Shown one piece after another: positions 15,677-26,136 of a stretch of DNA of 64,000 bases. This DNA is from an uncultured Hyphomicrobiales bacterium (GTDB taxonomy: Bacteria; Pseudomonadota; Alphaproteobacteria; Rhizobiales; Rhizobiaceae): the NCBI GenBank assembly GCA_943914405.1, contig CALUBX010000001.1, forward strand, positions 1 to 64,000, written 5' to 3'. Below the pieces are notes generated by a model. It did not search any database. It saw only the letters and a list, made by a program, of their open reading frames with translations, and had not been told where the DNA came from. A program made the position numbers and the translations under genes. Positions within the stretch are counted from its first letter, which is position 1; each line of letters starts with the position of its first letter.

Positions 15677-18262
15677 ATGTACATCATGTTGCCCGCGGCC
15701 GATGCTTCTGCCGCACCGCTTCCGCTCGATCGCGAACCGGCCGCTCCGTCTGCCGCTATACTCGCCGCGGCCAATCTGCTGCTTCCCCATCTCGAACGCG
15801 GCCAACCAGTCGACACCGGCATGCTGCGTGTCGCCATGGAAACGACGTTCGGCGCCTCCGATGCGTCGGGTGTCTGGGACTGGAAGGAGGCTTACGAGGC
15901 CGGCGAGATAGCGACCGTCCTGTTCCTGCGCAAATACGGAAAGACGCTGTTCCGTAAAGCAGGACAGCCGGCTTTGCGTCTTTCAGCGCTCATTAAAATA
16001 GCCGCGCTTCTGCCGACCCATACACGCCGCTCGGAAGAATCTCAGGCGCTCCAGCAGTTCTCGACGCCTGTGCCTTTGGGGCTTGCGGCCCTGACGGCGG
16101 CGGCGATCACGCCGGACGATCGCGTACTGGAGCCTTCGGCCGGCACGGGCCTCCTCGCCATTCTGGCCGAAATCAGCGGCGGCACGCTTCTCCTCAATGA
16201 GTTGGCTGGAATCCGCGCCGATCTGCTCGCCTCGCTGTTTCCAGCCAACACCGTCACGCGCGTCGATGCGGCCCAGATCGACGATCATCTCGCACCGAAA
16301 GCCGTACCGTCCGTGGTGCTGATGAATCCGCCGTTCTCGGCGCTCGCGAACGTCTCAGGCCGTGTCGCCGACGCAGGCTTTCGCCATATCGCCTCGGCGC
16401 TGAACCGCCTCGCGCCGGGTGGGCGGCTGGTGACGATCACCGGCGCCAATGTCGGCCCGGATCTTGCCGACTGGCGTGACGCCTTCACGCGGTTGCAGGA
16501 GCGTGGCCGCATCGTCTTCACCTCCGCCGTCGCCGGCTCGGTCTATCGCAAACATGGCACGACTTTTCCGACGCGGCTCACCGTCATCGATAAGCTGCCC
16601 GCCGACGATCCGGCCGTCTTCCCGGCTGCGCCGGGGATCGCGCCCGATGTCGCCACGCTGCTGGGCTGGATCGAGGCTCAGGTGCCGCCGCGGTTGCCGG
16701 TCACGCTGCCGGAAACCACAGCATCACGCTCGGCGGCAACGCCACGATCCGTGCGCGGCTATCTCGCGCGCTCGGCTTCGTCGCGTCCGGCTGCTGCTGT
16801 GGCCGCCGATCCAGAAGGCATCGAGCTGGCCTATGAGACCGTGGACTGGACTGCGGCCGAAGGCGCGCATCTGACGGACGCCATTTACGAGGAATACGGA
16901 TTGCAGTCGATCCGTATTCCCGGCTCGACGGCCCATCCGACCAAGCTGGTGCAGTCGGCAGCGATGGCGAGCATTGCGCCGCCGAAGCCGGCCTATCGGC
17001 CGACGCTGCCCGCGAACATTCTCGGCCTCCTGTCCGACGCGCAGTTGGAGACCGTCATCTATGCCGGCGAGGCGCATGGCGAATATCTCGCTGGATCGTG
17101 GACAGTGGACGAGACCTTCGATGTCATCCAGGCCGCGCCCGCCGACGCCAAGCGTGCCGTCCGCTTCCGCCGCGGCTTCATGCTCGGCGACGGGACCGGC
17201 GCGGGGAAGGGACGCCAATCGGCTGGCGTCATCCTTGACAACTGGCTGCGCGGCCGCCGCAAGGCTGTATGGATCAGTAAATCCGACAAGTTGATCGAAG
17301 ACGCGCAGCGCGATTGGTCGGCTCTCGGCATGGAGCGCCTTCTGGTGACGCCGCTCTCGCGCTTCCCGCAGGGCGGGCCTATCACGCTCTCGGAAGGCGT
17401 CCTATTTACAACCTATGCCACGCTACGCTCCGACGACCGTGGCGAGAGGGTTTCGCGCGTCCGGCAGATCGTTGAATGGTTGGGCTCCGATTTCGATGGA
17501 GTGATCATTTTCGACGAAAGCCATGCGATGCAGAACGCCGGCGGCGGCAGGGGAGAACGAGGCGACGTTGCCGCCTCGCAACAGGGGCGCGCTGGCCTCC
17601 GGCTTCAGCACGCCCTGCCGGATGCGCGCGTCGTCTATGTCTCGGCGACCGGCGCCACCACCGTCCACAATCTCGCCTATGCCCAGCGGCTCGGCCTCTG
17701 GGGTGGCGAGGATTTCCCCTTCGCCACACGCGCCGAATTTGTGGAGGCCATCGAGGACGGCGGCGTCGCGGCCATGGAGGTCCTGGCTCGCGATCTGCGC
17801 TCGCTCGGCCTCTACACCGCCCGCTCGCTCTCTTACGACGGCGTGGAATACGAACTGGTCGAGCATCAGCTCACCGACGAGCAGCGCCGCATCTACGACG
17901 CCTATGCCGGGGCGTTCGCCATCATCCATAACCATCTCGACGCAGCGATGCAGGCCGCCAACATCACCGGCAGCGACGGCACGCTGAACAGGCAGGCCAA
18001 GTCGGCCGCCCGCTCGGCCTTCGAGTCGGCCAAGCAGCGCTTCTTCGGCCATCTGCTGACGTCGATGAAGACGCCGACCCTGATCCGCTCGCTCGAGCGC
18101 GACCTCGAGCACGGCCATGCCGCCGTGATCCAGATCGTCTCGACCGGTGAAGCGCTGATGGAACGGCGGCTTGCCGAGATCCCGACCGAGGAATGGAACG
18201 ACGTCCGCGTGGACATCACGCCCCGCGAATATGTGTTATCCGGAGCTCCGGATAAGACATAA
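15677..18262 (+). pseudogene. Strawberry-notch type methyltransferase-helicase, 5' part (split by RIT element)
   Basis: The N-terminal 853 residues of a large methyltransferase-helicase, plus a few read-through residues to a stop in the inserted element. The start is the ATG behind GAGGA. The methyltransferase-like part has LEPSAGTGLLAI and VLMNPPFSA (motif IV NPPF). The helicase part has GFMLGDGTGAGKG (Walker A) and VIIFDESHAM (DExH-like). It breaks at ...TPREYVL; the reading resumes as ...YVLDYLAHS at 24361. It belongs to the conserved ICE maintenance module, usually followed by Toprim as here. Without the second helicase domain it is probably inactive. Confidence 0.88.
18236..18255. repeat. 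20-bp perfect palindrome at the left end of the RIT element
   Basis: TTATCCGGAGCTCCGGATAA is fully symmetrical. It lies between the interrupted host codon GTG (18233-18235) and the start of the left inverted repeat (18258). No copy lies at the right end, so it is an asymmetric terminal feature. Confidence 0.75.
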
Positions 18263-18405
18263 TATGCCGCGTCGGCGTTATGCTGAGTTCGGGGTTTCAA
18301 ACTGTTGTTCTTCTGATTCATTTTCGGGTTTCCGCTTTGGATAATCATGATGTCTCTGCTCTCAACCGCAGAAGGACATCTCCAATGAACTCCCCCTCCA
18401 ACTCT
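18258..18405 (+). repeat. Left terminal inverted repeat of RIT element
   Basis: Begins CATAATATGCCGCGTCGGCG and ends CCCCCTCCAACTCT. It matches the reverse complement of 24215-24361 with a handful of substitutions and one single-base indel. The start codon of the first recombinase (18385) lies within it. Confidence 0.9.
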
Positions 18406-19911
18406 CCGCTCGGTGGCCATGCCGAGGCCGATGACCGCACTCTCGTCCGCAGGTATTTCACGGATAATCCCGGGCTGTCGGCGGGCGCGCTGAGTGCCGC
18501 CCGACATTTCCTGAAGTGGGTACGCGCCCGGAAGATCCCGATCAGAGACCTCGATGTATCGGCAGTGAATCGGTTCCTGCGCCATCGCTGCCGTTGCGGC
18601 CACTACAGACCTGCGCAATTGCGCAACCCGGCCTACGCGACCGATACCCGCAGGTTCCTGAGTTATCTCGAAGCCACCGGAATGGTCTTCATTGCCGATG
18701 ACATCGCACGGCTCGCGCAATACCTGCAGGCCTATGCCGGGAAGCTCCGCGCCGCCCGTTACAGCGAAGTGACGTATTCGATGCGACTGAGCCAGGCGCG
18801 CCATTTCGCGGAATGGGCGCTGCAGATGCGTGTTCCGGCCCACGGGCTCGATGATGTCATTATCGACCAGTTCGCACATCATGATTGCCGATGCGGGATC
18901 AAAACCAAGCGCGGCAAACGGGTCAAGGGTTCAGGAACCAGGGATCGTCGTCGTGGTGCTCGTGCTTTTGTGCGGTTCCTTAGGGATGAGGGTCTGGTTC
19001 CGGTCGAAGAGCCTGACTGCGTCACCGCCTGCGATCCGCGCCTAACCGCGTTTGCGGAATGGCTGCACCGTGAACGTGGGGTAACGTCCGAGACCGTGCG
19101 GCGCTATGTGAACGAAGCGGACCGCTGGCTGGAGCGCCTTGGGGCAGCCCCGAAGGATTACAACGCGGCGGCAATCCGGTCGATCGTTCTGGATCAGGGC
19201 GAAGAGCGCTCCCGATCATCCGTACGCATGACGGTCACCGTGCTGCGTTCCTTCCTGCGCTTCACCATCATTCAAGGTGAATGCGCCCCGGCGCTTCTCC
19301 ATGCGGTACCACCCGCTGTTCGGCGCAGGCTTTCGACCGTCCCGCGCACCATACCCACCGCGAAGATCGAAGAGATCATAGCCTCCTGTCGCACCGATAC
19401 GCCGGTCGCGATACGGGACCGCGCCATTCTCCTCCTCCTCGCCCGGTTGGCCCTGCGCGCGGGAGACATCTGGCAACTGCGCCTGTCCGATATCGACTGG
19501 CGCGCGAGCCGGTTGCGATTGCATGGCAAGGGTAGACGCGGAGTGATGATGCCTCTGCCGCAGGATGCAGGCGATGCGGTGCTGGCCTATATCGAGGATG
19601 CTCGTCCGGTGGTCGCCACGGACAGAGTTTTTCTGCGAACCCAGGCTCCTTTCACCCCACTGCGATCCGCCGCCGAGATCGCCGGGATCGTTTCCCGTGT
19701 CCTGAACCGCGGCGGCTTTGCCGGCTTGCCGACCGGCTCACATGTCTTTCGCCATTCACTGGCGTCCGCCTGGTTACGCGGCGGTGCGGATCTTGACCAG
19801 ATCGGTGTCGCGCTGCGCCACACCTCCCGCTATACGACAGCGATCTATGCCAAGGTCGATGTCGAGATGCTGGCAGAGGTAGCGCAGCCATGGCCGGGAT
19901 GCGCGTCATGA
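18385..19911 (+). CDS. ritA: RIT tyrosine recombinase A
   Basis: A 508-aa phage-integrase family protein; the start ATG lies inside the left inverted repeat. The catalytic set is visible: Arg358 in LRAGDIWQL, HVFRH (His453, Arg456), the second His in LRHTS and Tyr488 in TTAIYAK. The long N-terminal region contains repeated Cys/His segments (HRCRCGHY, HHDCRCG), perhaps metal-binding. The stop overlaps the start of the next recombinase (ATGA). Expected to act with the two following recombinases on the element ends. Confidence 0.88.
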   Translation: MNSPSNSPLGGHAEADDRTLVRRYFTDNPGLSAGALSAARHFLKWVRARKIPIRDLDVSAVNRFLRHRCRCGHYRPAQLRNPAYATDTRRFLSYLEATGMVFIADDIARLAQYLQAYAGKLRAARYSEVTYSMRLSQARHFAEWALQMRVPAHGLDDVIIDQFAHHDCRCGIKTKRGKRVKGSGTRDRRRGARAFVRFLRDEGLVPVEEPDCVTACDPRLTAFAEWLHRERGVTSETVRRYVNEADRWLERLGAAPKDYNAAAIRSIVLDQGEERSRSSVRMTVTVLRSFLRFTIIQGECAPALLHAVPPAVRRRLSTVPRTIPTAKIEEIIASCRTDTPVAIRDRAILLLLARLALRAGDIWQLRLSDIDWRASRLRLHGKGRRGVMMPLPQDAGDAVLAYIEDARPVVATDRVFLRTQAPFTPLRSAAEIAGIVSRVLNRGGFAGLPTGSHVFRHSLASAWLRGGADLDQIGVALRHTSRYTTAIYAKVDVEMLAEVAQPWPGCAS

Positions 19912-20655
19912 TGCATCACGATGTCGACCGCTTCGTCCAACTCAATCGCGCTCTTGGAATGAAGTTTGCCGCGCAAGAGACATCCTTGCGCGCCTTCGCG
20001 GATTTTGCCGCGGAACGTTCCATCACGCATGTGACGACCGCGCTGATCCTGGAATGGGCCGGTGGCGCCGCGACGCCTTATGCAGCGCAGGCCCGGTTTG
20101 ATCGCGCCCGTGCCCTGACCATGTTTCTGCACGCGGAAGATGCGCGGCACGAGATACCGGCGATGGGCCTGCTGGGCCGTTCACGCCGACGGCGACGACC
20201 TGACGGAGGATGGCCTCATGATCCGCAAGGGCAAGTTCGGCAAGAGCCGCCTCGTACCGATACATCCTTCAACCCGCGCCGCGCTGGAACGGTATCTCGA
20301 AGCCCGCAGTGCCGTGCGCCATCCGGGCGATGATCTCTTCGTTCTGGGCCACGGCCGCGCCCCGACGGCGACAAGGGTTTACGTGGTCTTCGTTCGGATC
20401 GTGCGCAAGCTCGGTTATCGCAACCCAACAGGCCCTGGCCCCCGTGTGCACGATCTGCGCCATACATTCGCAGTGCGATCTCTCGAAGCTTGCGGGCACG
20501 ATCCACAGGCGGTGTTGCGGCACATGAAGGCGCTGAGCACCTATCTCGGCCATGTCGATATCGCCAATACCTACTGGTACCTCGAGGCCACGCCGGTCCT
20601 GCTGAAGATGATCGCGTCGACCGCCGAAGATATCTGGATCGGAGGTACGGCATGA
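19908..20655 (+). pseudogene. ritB: RIT tyrosine recombinase B, internally deleted
   Basis: Two fragments in different frames. The N-terminal core-binding part (from MMHHDVDRFVQLNRALG at 19908 to about 20190) is followed by the C-terminal catalytic part (DDLTEDGLMIRKGKFGKSR, then HDLRHTFAV, YLGHVDIANTYWYLE). The junction is near 20170-20200. The region carrying the first catalytic Arg (normally in a GLRxSE segment just before DLTEDGL) is missing and the frame shifts. The gene is therefore non-functional. The stop overlaps the ritC start (ATGA), preserving the typical trio arrangement. Confidence 0.8.
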
Positions 20656-21656
20656 CCCCGCTTGCTCCCGATCTTTCGGCCTTCCTGCGAACCCATCTCC
20701 CGGGCGACTGCGGAGCGAGCCGACATACCATCGCGGCCTATGCCCACGCGTTCACCCTTCTGCTGCGGTTTGCGGCGGGGCGGCTCAAGCGAACCCCTTC
20801 GGAACTCGCCATAGAAGACCTTGATGTGCAGATGATCAGGGCGTTCCTTGAACATATCGAGGAAGGGCGCGCCAACTCCGTCCGGTCCCGCAACGCGCGG
20901 CTGGCGGCGGTCAAATCGTTCTTCCGTTTCGTCGAACATCGACACCCAGCATGTCTTGAGCAGGCGATGATGATCCGGGCCATGCCGATCAAGCGGACAG
21001 ATGCCAAGCTGATCGACTATCTGACCAGGGAAGAAGTCCGTGCCCTGCTTGCCGCGCCGAACCGTCACACGCCGGGTGGATTGCGGGACGGGGCGATGCT
21101 GCATCTGGCCTATGCCGCAGGGTTGAGGGCATCCGAACTGCTCGCGGTGCGAATGGACGATTTTCCCGAAGTTTCGTTGTCCAGCGTTCGGATCCTGGGC
21201 AAGGGGCGGCGGGAGCGCGTCCTGCCGCTCTGGAAGGAGACCCAAGCCACCATTCGCGCGTGGCTGGCTGTCCGGCCAGGCAATGTGGGGCCCGAACTGT
21301 TCCTGAACCGTGATGGTCGCCAGATGACACGGGACGGGTTCGCCTACAGGCTCAGGCAGCATGTGGCGACCGCCGAAGGCTTGGCACCCTCGATCGCCGC
21401 AAAGCACGTGACCCCGCATGTGCTGCGGCACAGCTGCGCCATGCATACGCTTCAGGCTACCGGCGATATCCGCAAGGTCGCGCTCTGGCTTGGACATACC
21501 AGCATCCAGACGACGGAGATGTATCTGCGCGCGGACCCGGCCGAGAAGCTCGCACTTCTGGATGCGCATCATGCCCCGCTGATCAAACCCGGCAAATTCC
21601 GGGAACCCTCGGACAAGCTGATGCAGATATTGGCCGTCGCGACACAGAGATCCTGA
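20652..21656 (+). CDS. ritC: RIT tyrosine recombinase C
   Basis: A 334-aa tyrosine recombinase starting at the ATG that overlaps the ritB stop. SAM-like N-terminal core-binding domain (about 1-110). Catalytic residues: Arg in AAGLRASELL, Lys in ILGKGRRERV, HVLRHSCAMH, GHTSIQTTEMYLR with the terminal Tyr. Intact, so it may still act if the missing partner is supplied elsewhere. Confidence 0.9.
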   Translation: MTPLAPDLSAFLRTHLPGDCGASRHTIAAYAHAFTLLLRFAAGRLKRTPSELAIEDLDVQMIRAFLEHIEEGRANSVRSRNARLAAVKSFFRFVEHRHPACLEQAMMIRAMPIKRTDAKLIDYLTREEVRALLAAPNRHTPGGLRDGAMLHLAYAAGLRASELLAVRMDDFPEVSLSSVRILGKGRRERVLPLWKETQATIRAWLAVRPGNVGPELFLNRDGRQMTRDGFAYRLRQHVATAEGLAPSIAAKHVTPHVLRHSCAMHTLQATGDIRKVALWLGHTSIQTTEMYLRADPAEKLALLDAHHAPLIKPGKFREPSDKLMQILAVATQRS

Positions 21657-21695
21657 CTGATCGGGCAGAATTGGTGTCCCGCTATCGGCGGGGCG

Positions 21696-24212
21696 CTATT
21701 CCATCACATAGCCGAGCGCCCGATAGCCGGTCCGTCGTTTGGCGGCCATTCTGGCGAGGACCGGGACCGAACTGTCGACATAATCGACCACCAGCACGTC
21801 CTTCTTTTCGTCATGCCGCCGATGCAACCTGCCGACATATTGCGCCAGCGTGCCTTTCCAGGCGATCGGCATTGTCAGGAACAGGGTGTCGAGCCGGGCG
21901 TCATCGAAGCCCTCGCCGATATAACGCCCTGTCGCGAGGATCAGCCGTTCCTCATCATCATCGACATTCAGCGCCGCATGCGCGGCATTCCGGTCCTTTG
22001 CGGACATGCCGCCACGGAGTACGACGATGTTTTTCACAAATCGGGAGAGTCGTTGATGAAGATGCTCGAGGTGATCCTTCCGCTCGGTCAGTACGATCGG
22101 TGAGCGTTTGACCTCAAGCGATTTCAACACGTCATTGAAGATCAGATCGTTTCGGGCCTCATCCTCCGCCAGAGCGGCATAGATTGCGGGGATGGACGGG
22201 CGTTCGGCTATGGCGAGGGCCTCCGGCAATCTGAATCTCGTATGACGTTCCCGCGCCCGATGGTGAAGGCCGTTTTCTGCTGCCTGTGATTTGGCGCTTA
22301 CCTGATGGCGTACCGGACCGCATTGCATGAAGATGATCGGGTGATGCCCGTCTTTCCGGGCGACCGTTGCCGACAATCCCGTAACATAGCGCGCCTTCGA
22401 TCTGCGGGCGACAAGCTCAAAGCTTGCAGCGGACAGGTGATGGCACTCATCGACGACAAGATGGCCGTAATCGGCAACGATATCGTCAACTTCGCCCTTG
22501 CGAACCAGGCTCTGGATCAGCGCCACGTCGATCACACCGGTGGGTTTGCGCTTTCCCGCGCCAATGGTGCCGATCTGCTTCGGGTCAATCTGCAGAAAGG
22601 ACTTGAGGCGCTCGATCCATTGGCTAAGGAGTTCGCGACGATGAACAAGAACCAGCGTATTGCTGGCACGACGCGCGATCAGCGCCGAGGCCACAACCGT
22701 CTTGCCGAATGCGGTCGTGGCGGCAAGCACGCCGGTATCGTGTTCGGCCAATGCTTCGAACGCTCGCGATTGCTGTTGGCGAAGTTCGCCACGGAAGCAG
22801 ACCGTCTCAGGCAAGCGGGTTCCGTCTTCACGCAAATCGTCCAGTTCGGCTCTCACACCGTGATCGGACAGGAACCCGACCACTTCGTCGAAGCTGCCGC
22901 GCGGCAGGGCGACGTGTCGGGGATGCAGTTCGGCACAGGACACAATGCGCGGCTTTCCGAATGTCGGCAGCCGCATCGCCTGCGCGCGATAGAATTCGGG
23001 GTTCTGGAACGCGGCCAGTCGCACCAGTTGGGCAACCATGGCCGAAGGCAACTCCGAGCGGTCGATATAGATCTGGTCGGCAATCGTTACCTTGATGGTC
23101 GGTGGAACGGGCACGTCGAGGCGTCGCGCCGTGCTGCGGCGTGACGGAGTCATCTTCCAGGGTTCGTCCGCCTGTTCGTCATCCACAGGCATGCGCACGC
23201 CCAGTATCCGCCCGGAAAGCTCGGCGGCTTCGACGAGCTTGGTCACCGCTGCCGCAGACAATCTCGGCAAGGAGGACAAATAGGCCCACTGATCGTCATA
23301 CGGCCGCATGCCCGCGTCCACAAAGACGCTGTTGCCAGCCTTGCGCGCGGTGTTCTGGAGCGGCAGTGCGATCAGGTTGCCGAAGCCGCCGAGCGGCATG
23401 ATATCCTGATTTGGAAACAGCCGGTCATAGGAAGCAAAACCGATTTCCGGCCGCCGCTCCATCGTTTCGGTGATCAGAACTGATCCAAACTGGCGTGCCA
23501 CACGGGCAGAGACCGGTTCGGAGAAGAAGATCCAGATATGACCGCCATTTCCAGATCTCGATCGTTCCAGCGCTGCGGGAACGCCCTTTGCCCGACAGGT
23601 TTCGAGCAGCGCATTCGCGTCATCCGCCCAGGATGCCTTGTCAAAATCCGCCGCCAGAAACCAGCATGTATCACCGGATAGTAGCGGATAGACGCCGGCT
23701 ACAAAATCGCCACTTCGGCCATCGCCACCGCGCAGGTGTTTTTCCATGACACTTTCGTCCGGCGGGATGAACTTCTGATGGAGGCATTCACCGCATTTGA
23801 CCTTCGGTTTGCCGCATATTCCTTTCACCCATTCGTTGGCACAAGCAGGCGAATACCCCGAGCGACCGGTCTTCCTGTTGTCCCATCGCAACGGGAACAC
23901 GTCAGGCCGACCGGCGAACAGGCTTCGGAACAGGTCAACCTTTTCGTGCGACGGCGAAGCATTCGTGACGGAGGCGTTCTCGAAGGAGGGCTGTTTCACG
24001 GTTGGCGCGGGCTCTGCAGCAAGACGAGCCTCAAGTGCCGCCATCTCGCGCTGAAGCTCATGCCGTTCAGCATCCAGATCGGCCAGCCGCGCTCGAACCC
24101 GCGTCAGGTTTTCCTCAATATCGTTCTTGTCGGTCACGCGTGATTTCCACCCAGTCTCTTCTGTCCCGCCCAGCATAATGCGCGGAAGAGGCCGGCGTAA
24201 GAAGGTCGGCAT
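21696..24212 (-). CDS. AEP primase-SF2 helicase (TOTE-type), RIT cargo
   Basis: Up to 838 aa; the true start may be a later codon (for example GTG at 24137, giving VTDKNDIEEN). After a coiled coil (about 30-70) comes an archaeo-eukaryotic primase-like domain with SGYSPACANEW, Cys-rich CGKPKVKCGEC, ADFD and SRSGNGGHIWIFF. An SF2 helicase follows: AATTAFGKTVVA (motif I), VVDECHHL (DECH), GLSATVARKDG, and QYVGRLHR (motif VI). The layout matches proteins annotated as TOTE conflict-system primase/helicase. Converges with ritC and ends 39 nt after it. Replication or defence role is inferred. Confidence 0.82.
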   Translation of the reverse strand: MPTFLRRPLPRIMLGGTEETGWKSRVTDKNDIEENLTRVRARLADLDAERHELQREMAALEARLAAEPAPTVKQPSFENASVTNASPSHEKVDLFRSLFAGRPDVFPLRWDNRKTGRSGYSPACANEWVKGICGKPKVKCGECLHQKFIPPDESVMEKHLRGGDGRSGDFVAGVYPLLSGDTCWFLAADFDKASWADDANALLETCRAKGVPAALERSRSGNGGHIWIFFSEPVSARVARQFGSVLITETMERRPEIGFASYDRLFPNQDIMPLGGFGNLIALPLQNTARKAGNSVFVDAGMRPYDDQWAYLSSLPRLSAAAVTKLVEAAELSGRILGVRMPVDDEQADEPWKMTPSRRSTARRLDVPVPPTIKVTIADQIYIDRSELPSAMVAQLVRLAAFQNPEFYRAQAMRLPTFGKPRIVSCAELHPRHVALPRGSFDEVVGFLSDHGVRAELDDLREDGTRLPETVCFRGELRQQQSRAFEALAEHDTGVLAATTAFGKTVVASALIARRASNTLVLVHRRELLSQWIERLKSFLQIDPKQIGTIGAGKRKPTGVIDVALIQSLVRKGEVDDIVADYGHLVVDECHHLSAASFELVARRSKARYVTGLSATVARKDGHHPIIFMQCGPVRHQVSAKSQAAENGLHHRARERHTRFRLPEALAIAERPSIPAIYAALAEDEARNDLIFNDVLKSLEVKRSPIVLTERKDHLEHLHQRLSRFVKNIVVLRGGMSAKDRNAAHAALNVDDDEERLILATGRYIGEGFDDARLDTLFLTMPIAWKGTLAQYVGRLHRRHDEKKDVLVVDYVDSSVPVLARMAAKRRTGYRALGYVME

Positions 24213-24214
24213 TA

Positions 24215-24361
24215 AGAGTTGGAGGGGGAGTTCGTTGGGGATGTCCTTCTGCGATTGAGAGCAGAGGCATCATGATTATCCAAAGCGGAAACCGAAAATG
24301 AATCAGAAGAACAACAGATTGAAACCCCGAACTCAGCATAACGCCGACGCGGCATATTATG
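24215..24361 (-). repeat. Right terminal inverted repeat of RIT element
   Basis: Reverse complement of the left repeat with about a dozen changes or fewer. It provides an ATG (24298) in frame with the 3' part of the interrupted helicase. Confidence 0.9.
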
Positions 24362-24363
24362 TG

Positions 24364-26136
24364 CTCGACTATCTCGCGCACAGCTTCCCGACGCAGCTCT
24401 ACGAGCCTTACACCGACAGCGAGGGCAATCTGTCGTCGCGGCCGGTCTATCGCGACGGTCAGCCCGTCGAGAGCCGGGAAGCCGCTGCCCGCCGCGACGA
24501 GTTGATCGAGCGGCTCGCCTCGCTCCCGCCCGTTCCCGGTGCCCTCGACCAGATCGTCCAGCGCTTCGGCACCGACATGGTGGCAGAGGTGACGGGACGC
24601 TCCCGCCGGATCATCCGCAAGGGCGATCGCCTTGCCGTCGAAAACCGCGCCCCATCCGCCAACCTGGCGGAAACGGCCGCGTTCATGGACGACCAGAAGC
24701 GCATCCTGGTCTTCTCCGACGCTGGCGGTACCGGGCGCAGCTATCATGCCGAGCTGTCGGCGCGAAACCGGCGCCTGCGCGTCCACTATCTCCTCGAACC
24801 GGGCTGGAAGGCGGATGCCGCCATTCAGGGGCTCGGCCGTACCAACCGGACGAACCAGGCGCAGCCGCCCTTGTTCCGTCCGATCGCGACCGATGTGAAG
24901 GCCGAGAAGCGTTTCCTCAGCACCATCGCCCGGCGTCTCGATACGCTCGGCGCGATCACGCGCGGGCAACGCCAGACCGGCGGCCAGGGCCTGTTCCGGC
25001 CAGAGGACAATCTGGAAAGCACCTACGCCCGCAACGCGCTGCGCCAGCTCTATCTCCTGCTGGTTCGCGGCAAGATCGAGGGCTGCTCGCTGGATCGCTT
25101 CGAGGCAGCCACCGGCCTGAAGCTAATGGACAGCAACGGCATCAAGGATGAGTTGCCGCCCATCACGACTTTCCTCAACCGCTTGCTCGCGCTCACCATC
25201 GAGCTTCAGGGCATCCTGTTCACCGCCTTCGAGCAGTTGCTCGACGCCAAGGTGCAGGGTGCCATCGCCAGCGGCATCTATGACGTCGGGCTGGAAACGC
25301 TGACGGCGGAGAGCTTCGTCGTCATCGACCGCAAGACGATCTACACCCATCCGGCGACGGGCGCGCAAACGCGGCTGCTCACCATCACCGAGCGGCGGCA
25401 CAACCGGCCGATGACGCTGGCGGATGCTCTTGCCTATGCCGACGATGATCTCGGCAAGCTGTTGATCAACGCCAAGTCTGGTCGGGCTGCCGTGCAGGTT
25501 CCAGCGCCTTCGCTCATGCTGGATGACGGAGAGATCGAACGGCGCGTGCGGCTGATCCGGCCCATGGAGCACTATCACGCTTCGCTGAAGATGATGGCGG
25601 AAAGCCACTGGGAAGAAACCGATCGAGAAACCTTCGCGGCGGTCTGGAACCGGGAAATCTCCGAGGTTCCGACCCATTCCGACAGCACCATTCACGTCGT
25701 CGCCGGACTCCTCCTGCCGGTGTGGAAACGCCTGCCGAATGAATCGACGCGCGTTTACCGGCTTCAGACCGATGACGGCGAGCGCATCATCGGTCGTCGC
25801 GTCTCTCCGGCCTGGGCGGCGAACGCCACCGCGACCGGAACGACCAGCCTGTCCGCCGAGGACGCCCATGCGGCGCTGATGGAGGGGCGGACGATCCTTG
25901 ATCTCACCGAGGGCCTCCAGCTTCGCCGCGCTCGTGTCATGGACGCCAACCGGATCGAGCTTTCCGGCTTCACCGAGGCCATGCGCGAGCGGCTGCGCGC
26001 CTATGGTCTCTTCACCGAGATCATCTCGTGGAAACTGCGCTTCTTCGTGCCAGTCGATGCCCCAGGCGTCGCCGTGCTCGCAAAGCTGCTCGGCACCTAT
26101 CCGGTCGAGCGGATCGGCGAGCGGGAGGCGGCGTGA
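24364..26136 (+). pseudogene. Strawberry-notch type helicase, 3' part (split by RIT element)
   Basis: The C-terminal ~590 residues of the gene begun at 15677. It resumes with DYLAHSFPTQLYEP and contains the second helicase domain (HYLLEPGWKADAAIQGLGRTNR, the motif VI region) and the conserved tail. An in-frame ATG at 24298 in the right inverted repeat adds about 22 residues, so a separate C-terminal polypeptide could be made. No strong ribosome binding site precedes that ATG. The stop overlaps the Toprim start by one base. Confidence 0.88.

Larger units (their letters stand above)
18236..24363. mobile_element. RIT-type (recombinase-in-trio) element with primase-helicase cargo
   Basis: A 6.1-kb insertion in the helicase gene. 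It has ~148-bp imperfect terminal inverted repeats (18258-18405 and 24215-24361), three consecutive tyrosine recombinase genes with start-stop overlaps, and a convergent cargo gene. TATGTG is present at both junctions (18230-18235 and 24358-24363) and may be a target duplication or crossover core. Removing the insert restores a continuous frame EYVL-DYLAHS in the host gene. Three recombinases in tandem with large inverted repeats match RIT elements. The middle recombinase is damaged, so the copy is probably immobile on its own. Confidence 0.85.

Noticed and set aside
20571..21572. Minus-strand frame of 333 aa across ritC
   Set aside because: Antisense shadow of a clear tyrosine recombinase; no motifs of its own.
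22305..23144. Plus-strand frame of 279 aa within the primase-helicase gene
   Set aside because: The opposite strand carries DECH-box and other helicase motifs over the same bases; this frame has none.
24298..24363. ATG at 24298 as the true start of an independent gene
   Set aside because: The first ~22 residues come from the RIT inverted repeat; homology begins exactly where the split helicase resumes. Kept as part of a split gene.
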